A stretch of DNA of 64,000 nucleotides from Tahibacter sp042701255. Its GTDB lineage: Bacteria; Pseudomonadota; Gammaproteobacteria; Xanthomonadales; Rhodanobacteraceae. The notes under the pieces are model-generated. The model was not told the DNA's origin, searched no databases, and was given only the letters and a program-made list of their open reading frames with translations. Positions 18,142 through 30,685 of the stretch are shown piece by piece; position 1 is the first letter of the stretch, and the number at the start of each line of letters is the position of its first letter. Both the position numbers and the translations under genes were made by a program. The DNA is taken from NCBI RefSeq assembly GCF_042701255.1, contig NZ_CP170554.1:806001-870000 (forward strand), written 5' to 3'.

Positions 18142-19241
18142 ATCGCGCCGAGCACGCGCGGCCCGCGCGCGCCGGTCACGTCGGCCCGATTGCCCGGCAA
18201 TCCCAGCAGCCGTTGCCGTGCGAGCCAGGCGAAGGCCATGGCTTCCACGTAGTCCGGATCGATGCCGCAGCTGGCCGTGCTGACGACGGGCACCGGCGCG
18301 AGCGCCGTGGCCAGAGCACCCATCAGCGCCGCGTTGTGCACGCCGCCGCCGCAGACCAGGACGCGCTGCGCCCGCGGCGCATCACGACGAATGGCAGCGG
18401 CGACGCTGTGCGCCGACAGGGCCAGCAGGGTGGCCTGCACGTCGACCGCATCGATCGTGCGGCCGCTGAGCTGGCGCTGCAGCCAGTCGAGATTGAAGAC
18501 CTCGCGACCGCTGCTCTTCGGGCCGGTCTGTGCGAAATACGGCTCGGCCAGCATCTGTGCGAGTAGCGCCTCGTCGACGCGGCCCTGAGCGGCCCAGACG
18601 CCGCCCACGTCGCAGCCCTGGCCGCGCTGCAGCAGCGACCAGGCGTCGAGCAGGCAATTGGCCGGTCCGGTGTCGAAACCGGCCAGCGGTGCAGCCGGAT
18701 CGCGCGGCAGCACCGTGATGTTGGCGATGCCGCCGAGGTTCAGCACGACGCGCTCTTCGGTCGCGTCGGTGAGCAGCGCCGCGTGCAGGCCCGGCACCAG
18801 CGGTGCGGCCTGACCACCGGCGGCGATGTCGCGGCGGCGGAAATCGCCGACCGTCGTGATGCCGGTGCGCTCGGCGATCACGTTCGGATCGCCGAGCTGC
18901 AAGGTGTAGGGGGCGGCCAGCGACGGTTTGTGCCGCACGGTCTGGCCGTGCGAGCCCAGCGCGCGGATCGCCGACGGCGCGACGTTCTCGCGCGCGAGCA
19001 GCGCCAGCGCCGCATCCGCGAATGTCTGGCCGAGCTCGACGTCGAGTGTGCCCAGTTCGTCGAGATTGATTTCGGCGGTGTCGCGCGCGAGCGTCAGTAC
19101 GCGTCGGCGCAGTTCCGGCGGATAGACGGCCGCCTGCGCGGCGACCAGCTGCGGCTGCGGGTCGAAGGCGACCAGCGCGACGTCGATGGCGTCGGCGCTG
19201 GTGCCCGAGATCAGGCCGAGGAACAGCTCGGGAGCAGTCAC
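18126..19241 (-). CDS. anmK: Anhydro-N-acetylmuramic acid kinase
   Basis: This is a 371-aa sugar kinase. It opens the 1,6-anhydro ring of anhydroMurNAc and phosphorylates it to MurNAc 6-phosphate, returning cell-wall sugar to metabolism. Family motifs are 'LGLISGTSADAIDVALV' at the N-terminus (phosphate binding), 'GSHGQTVRH', 'GDFRRRDIAAGGQAAPLVP' with the catalytic Asp, 'FDTGPANCLLD' and 'VLVCGGGVHN'. It is 7 bp downstream of the M23 peptidase on the same strand, so the two are probably co-transcribed. Confidence 0.97.
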   Translation of the reverse strand: MTAPELFLGLISGTSADAIDVALVAFDPQPQLVAAQAAVYPPELRRRVLTLARDTAEINLDELGTLDVELGQTFADAALALLARENVAPSAIRALGSHGQTVRHKPSLAAPYTLQLGDPNVIAERTGITTVGDFRRRDIAAGGQAAPLVPGLHAALLTDATEERVVLNLGGIANITVLPRDPAAPLAGFDTGPANCLLDAWSLLQRGQGCDVGGVWAAQGRVDEALLAQMLAEPYFAQTGPKSSGREVFNLDWLQRQLSGRTIDAVDVQATLLALSAHSVAAAIRRDAPRAQRVLVCGGGVHNAALMGALATALAPVPVVSTASCGIDPDYVEAMAFAWLARQRLLGLPGNRADVTGARGPRVLGAIYFGS

Positions 19242-19248
19242 CGCAGGC

Positions 19249-20721
19249 TCAGCGCGCGAGCGCCAGTCGCGAATCTTCGTAGCGCTTGAGTTGCGCCAGC
19301 ATCGGCTGGGTCAGCTGACGGAACTTGGCCAGCTCGGTCGCCGGCAGCGGTTCCGGCTTCGGCAGGGTGACCGACAGCGGATCGCGATGCTGGCCGTTGA
19401 TGCGGAATTCGTAATGCAGATGCGGGCCGGTGGCCAGGCCGGTCGAACCGACATAGCCGATCAGCTGCCCCTGGCGCACGCGCTGGCCGTTGGACAGGCC
19501 CGCAGCGAAGCGCGACATGTGGCCATAGACGGTGCTGTATTGGCCGCCGTGCTGCAGGATCACGACGTTGCCGAAACCGTTCTTGACGCCGCGGAACTCG
19601 ACCTTGGCGTCGCCGGCCGCGTAGATCGGCGTGCCGGTCGGCGCGGCGTAGTCCACGCCTTTGTGAGCGCGCATCTTGCCGAGCACCGGATGCATGCGGC
19701 CGGCGCTGAAGCGCGAGGAGATGCGCGTGAATTCCACCGGCGTGCGCAGGAACGACGTCTTCAGCGGACGGCCGTCCTCGCTGTAGAACGACACGGTGCC
19801 GTCGGCGTCTTCGTAGCGGAACGCGGTGAAGCGGCGGCCGCCGTTGATGAAGGTCGCGCCGAGAATGTCGCCGTCGCGCAGACGCTCGCCTTCGCGATAG
19901 ACGTCGTTGTAGATCACCGTGAAGGTGTCGCCGACGCGCAGGTCCTGGGCGAAGTCGATGTCGTAGCCGAAGGCCTGAGCCAGCTTCAGGGTCATCGAAT
20001 CGGTCATGCCGGCCGAATCGCCGGCTTCGAACAGCGAGCTCTTGATCGTGCCGTGGGCGACGTGGACGCGGCGCTCGAGCGCGCGTTCGGCGATCTCGCT
20101 GTTGACGCCGTCGGCGTCGATGCGCACGACGACGCGGGTGTGGTCGTCGCGGTCGAAGCGCAGCGCAGCGAGACGGCCTTCGCCGTTCTTGCGGAAACCG
20201 AATTCGTCGCCGGGATGGATGCGGCGGAACGCGCCGTTGTCGACTTTGGCGTCGACGAGACGCTGCAGTTCGGTCGGCGACAGGCCCTGCTCGTGAAAGA
20301 TATCGGCGAGCGACTGACCGGCGCGGACGATGGCGATCTTCCATTCGTCGCCGTCCATGCCGGGCACCATGCCCGCGGCGGCGAGGCCGGCCAGGGCGCG
20401 ATCACCGGCCGAGGTCTGGTCGGCGCTGAGGGCGGGCAGCGGCAGCGACAGGGTCGTGATGCTCGGCGCCTCGTCACGGCGCATCGCGTTCGCCCAGGTC
20501 GGCATGACCATGCCGACGATGACGGTCAGCGCGACGGCGACGCTCGCGAGCACCCAATGTTCGCGGCGCCAGGAGATCGGCGAGATCGAAGCGTTCTGCG
20601 CCAGCGCCCAACTTTTACATTTTGAATAAAATTGGAAATGCTTGCGGAGCGCGCGGCGCCGCAGTGCCAGGCGTCGGCCGGCACGGCGGTTGGAATGGGG
20701 GGCGGCTGGGGTCTCGTTCAC
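19249..20721 (-). CDS. M23 family murein endopeptidase
   Basis: This 490-aa MepM/OapA-like protein is anchored in the inner membrane by one helix ('WVLASVAVALTVIVGMVMP', about 56-74). An OapA/LysM-like region follows ('VRAGQSLADIFHEQGLS'). The C-terminal LytM/M23 zinc domain has 'HKGVDYAAPTGTPIYAAGD' and 'GPHLHYEFRING' with the metal-binding His residues. It cleaves peptide cross-links in peptidoglycan. The start is GTG at 20721. It diverges from tyrS across 200 bp. M23 peptidase-anmK facing tyrS and an rRNA operon is a layout I recognise from pseudomonads. Confidence 0.92.
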   Translation of the reverse strand: MNETPAAPHSNRRAGRRLALRRRALRKHFQFYSKCKSWALAQNASISPISWRREHWVLASVAVALTVIVGMVMPTWANAMRRDEAPSITTLSLPLPALSADQTSAGDRALAGLAAAGMVPGMDGDEWKIAIVRAGQSLADIFHEQGLSPTELQRLVDAKVDNGAFRRIHPGDEFGFRKNGEGRLAALRFDRDDHTRVVVRIDADGVNSEIAERALERRVHVAHGTIKSSLFEAGDSAGMTDSMTLKLAQAFGYDIDFAQDLRVGDTFTVIYNDVYREGERLRDGDILGATFINGGRRFTAFRYEDADGTVSFYSEDGRPLKTSFLRTPVEFTRISSRFSAGRMHPVLGKMRAHKGVDYAAPTGTPIYAAGDAKVEFRGVKNGFGNVVILQHGGQYSTVYGHMSRFAAGLSNGQRVRQGQLIGYVGSTGLATGPHLHYEFRINGQHRDPLSVTLPKPEPLPATELAKFRQLTQPMLAQLKRYEDSRLALAR

Positions 20722-20921
20722 GGTCGCATTCCGATCAAACGGCCCGTACCATAGCCAACCGATTCAAACCCCGTCAACGCCAGTATTGGCGCGGGTTTGC
20801 GCCCGGTTTGCGATTAACAAATAATTAACTGCACCTTCTTTTTTCGAGGCGGCCCGCACTAGCGTGGACGGCAGGTCCGCGTCGGCGTGTGGACGCAGCA
20901 GTAGTGAGCGGAGATGACGGC

Positions 20922-22133
20922 ATGACCCCATTGCAGGAAGCGCTGGACCTGATCGGTCGCGGCGCCGAGGAAATCATCAAGCGCGAAGATCTCGAGGCGC
21001 GCCTCAAGCTCGGCCGGCCGTTGCGCATCAAGGCGGGCTTCGATCCGACTGCGCCCGACCTGCACCTGGGTCATACGGTCTTGCTGAACAAGATGCGCCA
21101 ATTTCAGGATCTCGGTCACCAGGTCATTTTCCTGATCGGCGACTTCACCGGCATGATCGGTGACCCGACCGGCAAGAACGTCACGCGCAAGCCGCTGAGC
21201 CGCGCCGACATCGAGGCGAACGCCCAGACCTATGCCGAGCAGGTCTATAAAGTGCTCGATCGTGAAAAGACCGAAGTCCGCTTCAATTCTGAATGGTTCG
21301 GCCAGATGTCCGCGGCCGACATGATCAAGCTCGCCGCCAAGCACACGGTAGCCCGCATGCTGGAGCGCGACGACTTCCAGAAGCGCTACCGCAGCGAACA
21401 GGCGATCGCGATCCACGAATTCCTCTATCCGCTGGTCCAGGGCTACGACTCGGTTGCGCTGAAGGCCGACGTCGAACTCGGTGGCACCGATCAGAAGTTC
21501 AACCTGCTGGTCGGTCGCCAGCTCCAGGAAGAGGCGGGCCAGCCGCCGCAGATCGTGCTGACCCTGCCGCTGCTCGAAGGCACGGACGGCGTCAACAAGA
21601 TGTCCAAGTCGCTCGGCAACTACATCGGCATCAACGAGCCGCCGAACGAGATCTTCGGCAAGATCATGCGTCTGTCCGACGATCTGATGTGGCGCTACTT
21701 CGAGCTGCTGTCGTTTGCCAAGTCGCTGGCCGATATCAAGCAGATGCGCGAAGCCGTCGCGGCCGGCCAGGTCAATCCGCGCGACTACAAGATGCAGCTG
21801 GCCGTCGAACTGACCGCGCGCTTCCATGGACAGGAGGCCGGTGAAGCCGCGGTCCGGCACTGGAATGAGGTGATCCAGGGCGGCGGCGTTCCAGCGGACC
21901 TGGTCGTTCAGGATGTGCCGGTGCCCGCCGAAGGTCTGCGCATAGGTGCATTGCTCAAGGTCGCCGGCCTGGCTGCGAGCGGCTCGGAAGCGTCGCGCAA
22001 GATCAACGAGCGCGCCGTACGCGTCGATGGCGCCCTGGTCGAGGATGCCTCGCTCGTTCTTACAGCAGGGGGTGAGCATCTGCTTCAGCTCGGCAAACGC
22101 GGCTATGCGCGGGTGCGTCTGATTGCCGCCTAA
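20922..22133 (+). CDS. tyrS: Tyrosyl-tRNA synthetase
   Basis: This is a 403-aa class I aminoacyl-tRNA synthetase charging tRNA-Tyr. The nucleotide-binding signature 'DPTAPDLHLGHTVLL' (HIGH-type) is at about 40. The KMSKS loop 'NKMSKSLGN' is near 230. 'YPLVQGYDSVALKADVELGG' is the tyrosine/tRNA-selective core. A C-terminal S4 RNA-binding domain ends the protein ('ASRKINERAVRVDGALV'). I chose ATG 20922, which has a GGAG 9 bases upstream; an in-frame ATG at 20889 would add 11 residues of no family similarity. Confidence 0.97.
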   Translation: MTPLQEALDLIGRGAEEIIKREDLEARLKLGRPLRIKAGFDPTAPDLHLGHTVLLNKMRQFQDLGHQVIFLIGDFTGMIGDPTGKNVTRKPLSRADIEANAQTYAEQVYKVLDREKTEVRFNSEWFGQMSAADMIKLAAKHTVARMLERDDFQKRYRSEQAIAIHEFLYPLVQGYDSVALKADVELGGTDQKFNLLVGRQLQEEAGQPPQIVLTLPLLEGTDGVNKMSKSLGNYIGINEPPNEIFGKIMRLSDDLMWRYFELLSFAKSLADIKQMREAVAAGQVNPRDYKMQLAVELTARFHGQEAGEAAVRHWNEVIQGGGVPADLVVQDVPVPAEGLRIGALLKVAGLAASGSEASRKINERAVRVDGALVEDASLVLTAGGEHLLQLGKRGYARVRLIAA

Positions 22134-22152
22134 ATAAATTCGCTCCAGGGGC

Positions 22153-22180
22153 TTGCGAAACGCGAAACCGATGTTAGAGT
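22153..22180 (+). promoter_or_regulatory. rRNA operon promoter 1
   Basis: The -35 box is TTGCGA (22153-22158) and the -10 box TAGAGT (22175-22180), separated by 16 bp. A GC-rich discriminator (TCGCGCCCC) follows, as expected for a stringently controlled rRNA promoter. It is the weakest match of three tandem promoters. Confidence 0.6.
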
Positions 22181-22204
22181 TCGCGCCCCTTCGCTGAGGC
22201 GGAA
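22180..22204 (+). repeat. 25-nt direct repeat, copy 1, in rRNA leader
   Basis: These 25 bases, starting TTCGCGCCCCTTCGC, recur exactly at 22319-22343. In both places they sit directly after a -10 box and cover the initiation region. Confidence 0.85.
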
Positions 22205-22291
22205 GTCGCGGTGGAGGGGCAGCTCTACGGGGTTGAGGTTTGCGGGTGAGTTGATCTGGCGGCGGTTGGAAAAAAAGACGCGCTGCAGGGG

Positions 22292-22319
22292 TTGACGAAC
22301 GGCAAACAGGGGTTATGAT
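22292..22319 (+). promoter_or_regulatory. rRNA operon promoter 2
   Basis: The -35 box is TTGACG (22292-22297) and the -10 box TATGAT (22314-22319), again 16 bp apart. An A-rich upstream stretch (GGAAAAAAAGACG) looks like an UP element. The discriminator is the same as in promoter 1. Confidence 0.8.
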
Positions 22320-22343
22320 TCGCGCCCCTTCGCTGAGGCGGAA
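22319..22343 (+). repeat. 25-nt direct repeat, copy 2, in rRNA leader
   Basis: Exact copy of 22180-22204, immediately after the -10 box of promoter 2. Confidence 0.85.
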
Positions 22344-22442
22344 ACGCAGCAGAGAGGGAGGCGGGGAGTAGCCGCCAAGGATTGAGACTTTTCGTGGTGG
22401 TTGAGTTGACCGCCCGGTTCGAAAGAAAGACGAACTGGGGTG

Positions 22443-22470
22443 TTGACGGAAACGAAAAGGGATGTAAGAT
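22443..22470 (+). promoter_or_regulatory. rRNA operon promoter 3
   Basis: The -35 box is TTGACG (22443-22448) and the -10 box TAAGAT (22465-22470), with a 16-bp spacer. The A-rich upstream element GAAAGAAAGACG parallels that of promoter 2. It lacks the 25-nt repeat. Confidence 0.75.
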
Positions 22471-22540
22471 ATGCGGCTCACCGGGACGAAACGTCGCCGG
22501 GTTGGAACGAAAGCCAAGTGCTTGAAGTTCCGGGCTGAAA

Positions 22541-22552
22541 GATCTTTGACAG
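22541..22552 (+). promoter_or_regulatory. boxA-like antitermination site in rRNA leader
   Basis: GATCTTTGACAG resembles the boxA core (CTTTRACA) used by NusB/S10 antitermination complexes. A second copy of the core lies in the 16S-23S spacer at 24583. Confidence 0.55.
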
Positions 22553-22681
22553 TGTGCGCAGGTGACTTGTGTGGGCGCCTCGAGGTGGACGGAAGTCCAA
22601 GCAATCAAGGTGTCTTACCAAGCAAGCATGCAAATGCAAGCTAGTAGACCCTCAAAGTAATTTGACGTAAGTCAGCAGATT

Positions 22682-24218
<1,537 letters not shown>

Positions 24219-24306
24219 AGAGAATGGCTACGCCATCTCAAGACGCCCCCACAAGGCACCTGCATTCAGAAGAGAGCCTCATCGGAAGATGAGTGTTCCG
24301 TACGAC

Positions 24307-24382
24307 GGGGCTTTAGCTCAGCTGGGAGAGCACCTGCTTTGCAAGCAGGGGGTCGTCGGTTCGATCCCGACAAGCTCCACCA
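24307..24382 (+). tRNA. tRNA-Ala(TGC)
   Basis: This 76-nt cloverleaf includes an encoded CCA. The acceptor stem pairs GGGGCTT with AAGCTCC. The D-loop reads AGCTCAGCTGGGAGAGC, the anticodon loop TTTGCAA (anticodon TGC), and the T-arm TCGGTTCGATCCCGA. It lies in the 16S-23S spacer ahead of tRNA-Ile, the order I know from xanthomonads. Confidence 0.98.
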
Positions 24383-24401
24383 CGATGATCAAACGACGAA
24401 T

Positions 24402-24478
<77 letters not shown>

Positions 24479-24582
24479 GTTTGGTAGAACGAGAAGCTGG
24501 TTGAAGCCGCTGTCGTAACGAAAGCCTTCTGAATGAGCTGCGCACACGAATTTAAAGCAATCGAGCATTGTGGCTGGATTGC

Positions 24583-24594
24583 GTTCTTTGACAA
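24583..24594 (+). promoter_or_regulatory. boxA-like site in the 16S-23S spacer
   Basis: GTTCTTTGACAA matches the boxA core and shares CTTTGACA with the leader copy at 22541. Spacer boxA sites let the antitermination complex reload before the 23S gene. Confidence 0.55.
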
Positions 24595-24693
24595 CTTGGG
24601 ATGTGAACAAGCGTTTGGAACTCTGTCGAGTCCAAATGTGTCGTTGAGGCAAGTAGGCGAAGTATCACAGGAGCTTGAATAATTCCGAGGCGA

Positions 24694-24706
24694 CTTGGAG
24701 TTATAT

Positions 24707-24714
<8 letters not shown>
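24694..24714 (+). repeat. 5' arm of the 23S processing stem
   Basis: These 21 nt (from CTTGGAGTTATATGA) are the exact reverse complement of 27571-27591. Together the arms would form an uninterrupted 21-bp duplex around the 23S ends, the usual RNase III substrate. Confidence 0.85.
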
Positions 24715-27570
<2,856 letters not shown>

Positions 27571-27580
<10 letters not shown>

Positions 27581-27591
27581 ATAACTCCAAG
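27571..27591 (+). repeat. 3' arm of the 23S processing stem
   Basis: Exact reverse complement of 24694-24714, immediately at and after the mature 23S 3' end. Confidence 0.85.
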
Positions 27592-27698
27592 ACGCTTCGC
27601 TAGCCTCAACAACACGTTGACGCGGCACGTTCCAAACTTACGTTCACATCCCAAGTCACAACGCCGAGTCCGCGCTCCTTTAGCGCGACTCCAATGTC

Positions 27699-27813
27699 TC
27701 CCTGGCGGCCATAGCGGTTTGGTACCACCCGATCCCTTCTCGAACTCGGAAGTGAAACGAACCCGCGCCGATGGTAGTGTGCATCCGCATGCGAGAGTAG
27801 GTCACTGCCAGGG
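27699..27813 (+). rRNA. 5S ribosomal RNA
   Basis: It begins TCCCTGGCGGCCATAGCGG and ends GAGAGTAGGTCACTGCCAGG; the CCCTGGC and GCCAGGG ends pair as helix I. The internal loop GAACTCGGAAGTGAAACG and the CGCCGATGGTAGTGTG arm are diagnostic. Length is about 115 nt. Confidence 0.95.
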
Positions 27814-27824
27814 CCTTTTTGAAC

Positions 27825-27860
27825 AAAACGCCATCCCTTCCGGGATGGCGTTTTGCTTTT
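27825..27860 (+). terminator. rRNA operon intrinsic terminator
   Basis: A perfect 13-bp stem AAAACGCCATCCC / GGGATGGCGTTTT with a TTCC loop (27838-27841) runs into TTTTGCTTTTG. It follows 5S by 11 bases and is the clearest terminator in the window. Confidence 0.93.
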
Positions 27861-28468
27861 GTCGCTCTGGAAATCCTCGACCTCACATCCCCCGATTCCA
27901 TCGCGCTAATGGCAAAGTTGATCAGCCTGTCGATCAGCGTGCAGCGCTCATCGCCTCTTCCGGGTGGGCGTTCTGCAGAAGCTCTTGTCTGCATCTCCTG
28001 ACTTCGCCGCTGCGCTGGCCAGAACAGCAACATCTTCTGCAGCGGAGGAGCCAAAGAGCACGATACCTTGCGGCTGATGCGTGGTGCCGATTGGTGCGCC
28101 TGCACTGGTTATCGCTCCCAGGCACATGCATGCCCATCATGCGGTGACCGTCCGAGTACCTTGCGATTGGCGCATAGCAGTGTCGTGCGAAACGTCCACG
28201 ACTGGATCCCCGCTGCTGCTCGCCGTGAGTCCGTCCGGTCCATCCCCCGGCCCGATCCGTGCTCGGCCGACACACGACGTCCTTAAAACACCAATCGCCA
28301 TGATCGCCATGGCGCAGTCGCGTTCGCGAGCTGGTGGCCGTCAGCAGGAATAGCTTCGCGCTGGCGGGAAAGACCTGATGCGCTGACGATGCCGCATTCC
28401 CGTGCGCGTGGGCGTTGATAGCGCCGCGAATTACTCCGCCACGAATTACATCGGTCAGAAAAGCAGCG
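27861..28468. other. Gene-poor region after the rRNA operon
   Basis: No intact gene is evident. Short ORFs on both strands lack recognisable motifs. On the minus strand, 27948-28127 reads like the end of an amidase (listed separately). The rest looks like decayed coding DNA of unknown origin. Confidence 0.5.
27948..28127 (-). pseudogene. Possible C-terminal relic of an amidase-signature protein
   Basis: The minus-strand frame ending at TGA 27948 contains 'QPQGIVLFGSSAAEDVAVL' followed by 'ASAAAKS' and 'RTPTRK'. This resembles the amidase C-terminus pattern (P-x-G-I-x-L-x-G, x-x-x-E, L-L-x-L-A, R-x-P). A stop codon breaks the frame just upstream of 28127 and no catalytic Ser-cisSer-Lys part remains. 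The match is weak and rests on pattern recognition alone. Confidence 0.3.
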
Positions 28469-28636
28469 CTACTGGATTCGCAGACGTGAGCGCAGCCATT
28501 CGCTGCTTATGTCGATCAAACCGGCAGGCTCCGGATCGAAGCGCCGACTCATGAAAGCGTCATCGCAGAAATCCAGCGTATCGTCGCAGCCGCGATGCAC
28601 AAGCAACGCGGCTGCGACGTAGTAGCTCAACAACAT
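28469..28636 (-). CDS. Possible 55-codon ORF overlapping the S9 peptidase stop
   Basis: An ATG overlaps the S9 stop (TGATG at 28638-28634, minus strand). It opens a 55-codon frame beginning MLLSYYVAAALLVHRGCDD and ending WLRSRLRIQ. The overlap would allow translational coupling. The frame covers a 13-bp hairpin (28582-28619), so it could equally be chance within a termination region. I recognise no family. Confidence 0.25.
   Translation of the reverse strand: MLLSYYVAAALLVHRGCDDTLDFCDDAFMSRRFDPEPAGLIDISSEWLRSRLRIQ
28582..28619 (-). terminator. 13-bp stem-loop downstream of the S9 peptidase
   Basis: The arms CGTCGCAGCCGCG and CGCGGCTGCGACG pair perfectly around a 12-nt loop, 16 bp past the peptidase stop. 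No T-run follows on either strand, so it may act as an mRNA 3' end stabiliser rather than as a classic terminator. Confidence 0.4.
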
Positions 28637-30594
28637 CAGTGCGCTGCGTCGCCGATCAGATACTTCTGCCAGAACTGCATCGTCGAGGCCGTGTAGAAGT
28701 CGCGGTTCGCCTTCTTCTGGAAGCCGTGGCCCTCGTCCTTCTGCAGCAGATACCAGACCGTGCCGCCATTGCCGCGTACACGCTGGACGATCTGCTCCGC
28801 TTCCGATGCCGGGACGCGCGGATCGTTGGCGCCCTGGGCGACGAACAGCGGACGTTGAATCTTTTCAGCGTTGTTCAACGGAGAAATCTTGTCGAAGAAC
28901 GCGCGCATCTTGGAATCGCGCTCGTCGCCATATTCCACGCGGCGCAGGTCGCGACGATAGTCTTCGGTATTGGCCAGGAAGGTATTGAAGTTAGAGATCC
29001 CGACGATCTCGACACCGGCGCGCAGACGCTCGCTGTAGTGAGTCATGACGGCCAGCACCATGTAGCCGCCGTAGGAGCCGCCGATGACGCCGACGCGCTT
29101 GGCATCGAGCTCGCTGCGTGTACCTATCCAGTCGAGCAGCGCGCCGATGTCGCGCACGGAATCCTCGCGTTTGAAGCCGTTGTCGAGCTTGAGGTAAGTC
29201 TTGCCGTAGCCGGTCGAGCCGCGCACGTTGGGTACGAGCACGGCGACGCCGAGCTGGCTGGTCAGGAACTGGATGTCGGAATTGAACGTCGGCCGCGACT
29301 GCGATTCGGGACCGCCGTGTATGAGGATGACGCTCGGGAACGGACCATCGCCCTTGGGACGGTAGTAGAACGCTGGGATCGTGCGCGGCTTGCCGGCGGC
29401 CTTGTCGAATGTCGGGAAGCGGACGAGCTCCGGTGACACGAACGCGGACCTGTCAAGGCCGCCGATTTCGCTTTCGGTCCAGCGCGTCAATGTCCCGCCG
29501 CCGAGCTCCATGGAATAGACGTCGGCGGGCGAAGTTGCCGAGGCCAGAGTAAAGCCCAGTCGCGCTCCGTCGGGACTGAAATGCAGCGCGTCGATGATGC
29601 CGACGGGAACGGCCGGTAGCGACAGCGGCTTGCCGTCGGTCAGGTCGAGCAGATGCAGCGCGCTGACGCCGTCTTCGTTGGCCACGAACGCGAGATGGCG
29701 GCCGTCCCGCGACAGCGCGACGGTCTCGATGTCCCAGGGTATCGACGCGCTCAGCGTGGTCACCTTGCCGCTCGCGATCTCGAGCACGCGCAGCTGCTGG
29801 AACTCCGAGCCGGCGTCGGACGTGAAATAGACGCGCGAAGCGTCGGCCGAGAAATGCAGATTGCCGATCGCTGCCGGTTCACGCGTCGCCGGCAGCAGCG
29901 GTCTGGGCTCGCCGCCGGCGACGTCGACGACGTAAGGATGCGACTCGTTCGCCGAAATTTCCTCGACAACGAGAAGCTGCTTGCCATCGGCGGAGAAGTC
30001 CGCCGCTTGCCAGCTGCCTTTGCCGCCCTTGGTCACCAGCGGTCGCGCTTCGCCGCCGTCGAGATCGCGCAGCCAGACGTCGGTGTCCTTGCCGTTGCGC
30101 CGCGTGCTGCTGAAGGCCAGCAGGCGGCCATTGCCGGAAAACACCGAGCCTTCGTTGCGCGACTTGCCGTCCGTCAGCAGACGCACGTCGCCGGTCGCGC
30201 CGTCGAACCAGTACAACTGCCAGAACTCCGAGCCGCCGGTGTCCTTGCCGAACACGAAGCCGTCGCGTTGCGGATTGACGACGACCTCGCTGATCGGCTC
30301 GTCGTAGAAGGTCAGCTGCTCGCGCGCGCCGCCGGGAGTGCGCACGCGATGGACCTGCTGCGTATTGCCGAAACGCGTACCAATCAGGATGGAGCGCCCA
30401 TCGGCGGACCAGTCGGCCAGTACGGCGCGACGCGTGTTCTGGTAGCGCTGCAACCGCTCGGCCAGTTCCGCCGGCACCGTTTCGGGCAGACCTTCGCTGA
30501 CGCGCTGACCGACCGTGATGCGTTGAGGGGCATCATCGGCCGCAAATGCCGCCGAAACGGCGAGCGCGAGAATCAGACCGGCGAGCGATTTCAT
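28636..30594 (-). CDS. Secreted S9 family (prolyl oligopeptidase-like) peptidase
   Basis: This is a 652-aa exported serine peptidase. The ATG at 30594 (MKSLAGLILALAVSAAFAAD) gives a clean signal peptide and follows a GGAG site; the open frame continues upstream to 30765 without family similarity. Residues about 60-390 are a beta-propeller of PD40-like blades ('SADGRSILIGTRFG', 'SRDGRHLAFVANEDG'). Residues about 400-650 are the alpha/beta-hydrolase domain with 'ILIHGGPESQSRP', the nucleophile Ser in 'GVIGGSYGGYM', the Asp in 'GANDPRVP' and the His in 'DEGHGF'. It probably degrades peptides in the periplasm. It follows dnaG where rpoD would be expected. Confidence 0.93.
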   Translation of the reverse strand: MKSLAGLILALAVSAAFAADDAPQRITVGQRVSEGLPETVPAELAERLQRYQNTRRAVLADWSADGRSILIGTRFGNTQQVHRVRTPGGAREQLTFYDEPISEVVVNPQRDGFVFGKDTGGSEFWQLYWFDGATGDVRLLTDGKSRNEGSVFSGNGRLLAFSSTRRNGKDTDVWLRDLDGGEARPLVTKGGKGSWQAADFSADGKQLLVVEEISANESHPYVVDVAGGEPRPLLPATREPAAIGNLHFSADASRVYFTSDAGSEFQQLRVLEIASGKVTTLSASIPWDIETVALSRDGRHLAFVANEDGVSALHLLDLTDGKPLSLPAVPVGIIDALHFSPDGARLGFTLASATSPADVYSMELGGGTLTRWTESEIGGLDRSAFVSPELVRFPTFDKAAGKPRTIPAFYYRPKGDGPFPSVILIHGGPESQSRPTFNSDIQFLTSQLGVAVLVPNVRGSTGYGKTYLKLDNGFKREDSVRDIGALLDWIGTRSELDAKRVGVIGGSYGGYMVLAVMTHYSERLRAGVEIVGISNFNTFLANTEDYRRDLRRVEYGDERDSKMRAFFDKISPLNNAEKIQRPLFVAQGANDPRVPASEAEQIVQRVRGNGGTVWYLLQKDEGHGFQKKANRDFYTASTMQFWQKYLIGDAAH

Positions 30595-30685
30595 GGCGTG
30601 CTCCGCTGCGTGAAAACCCGACGCTAGCGACGATTCGGCCCGCCGCAATGCGCCAGTGGTAACGGTTCGCCGATCGAACCTCGGG

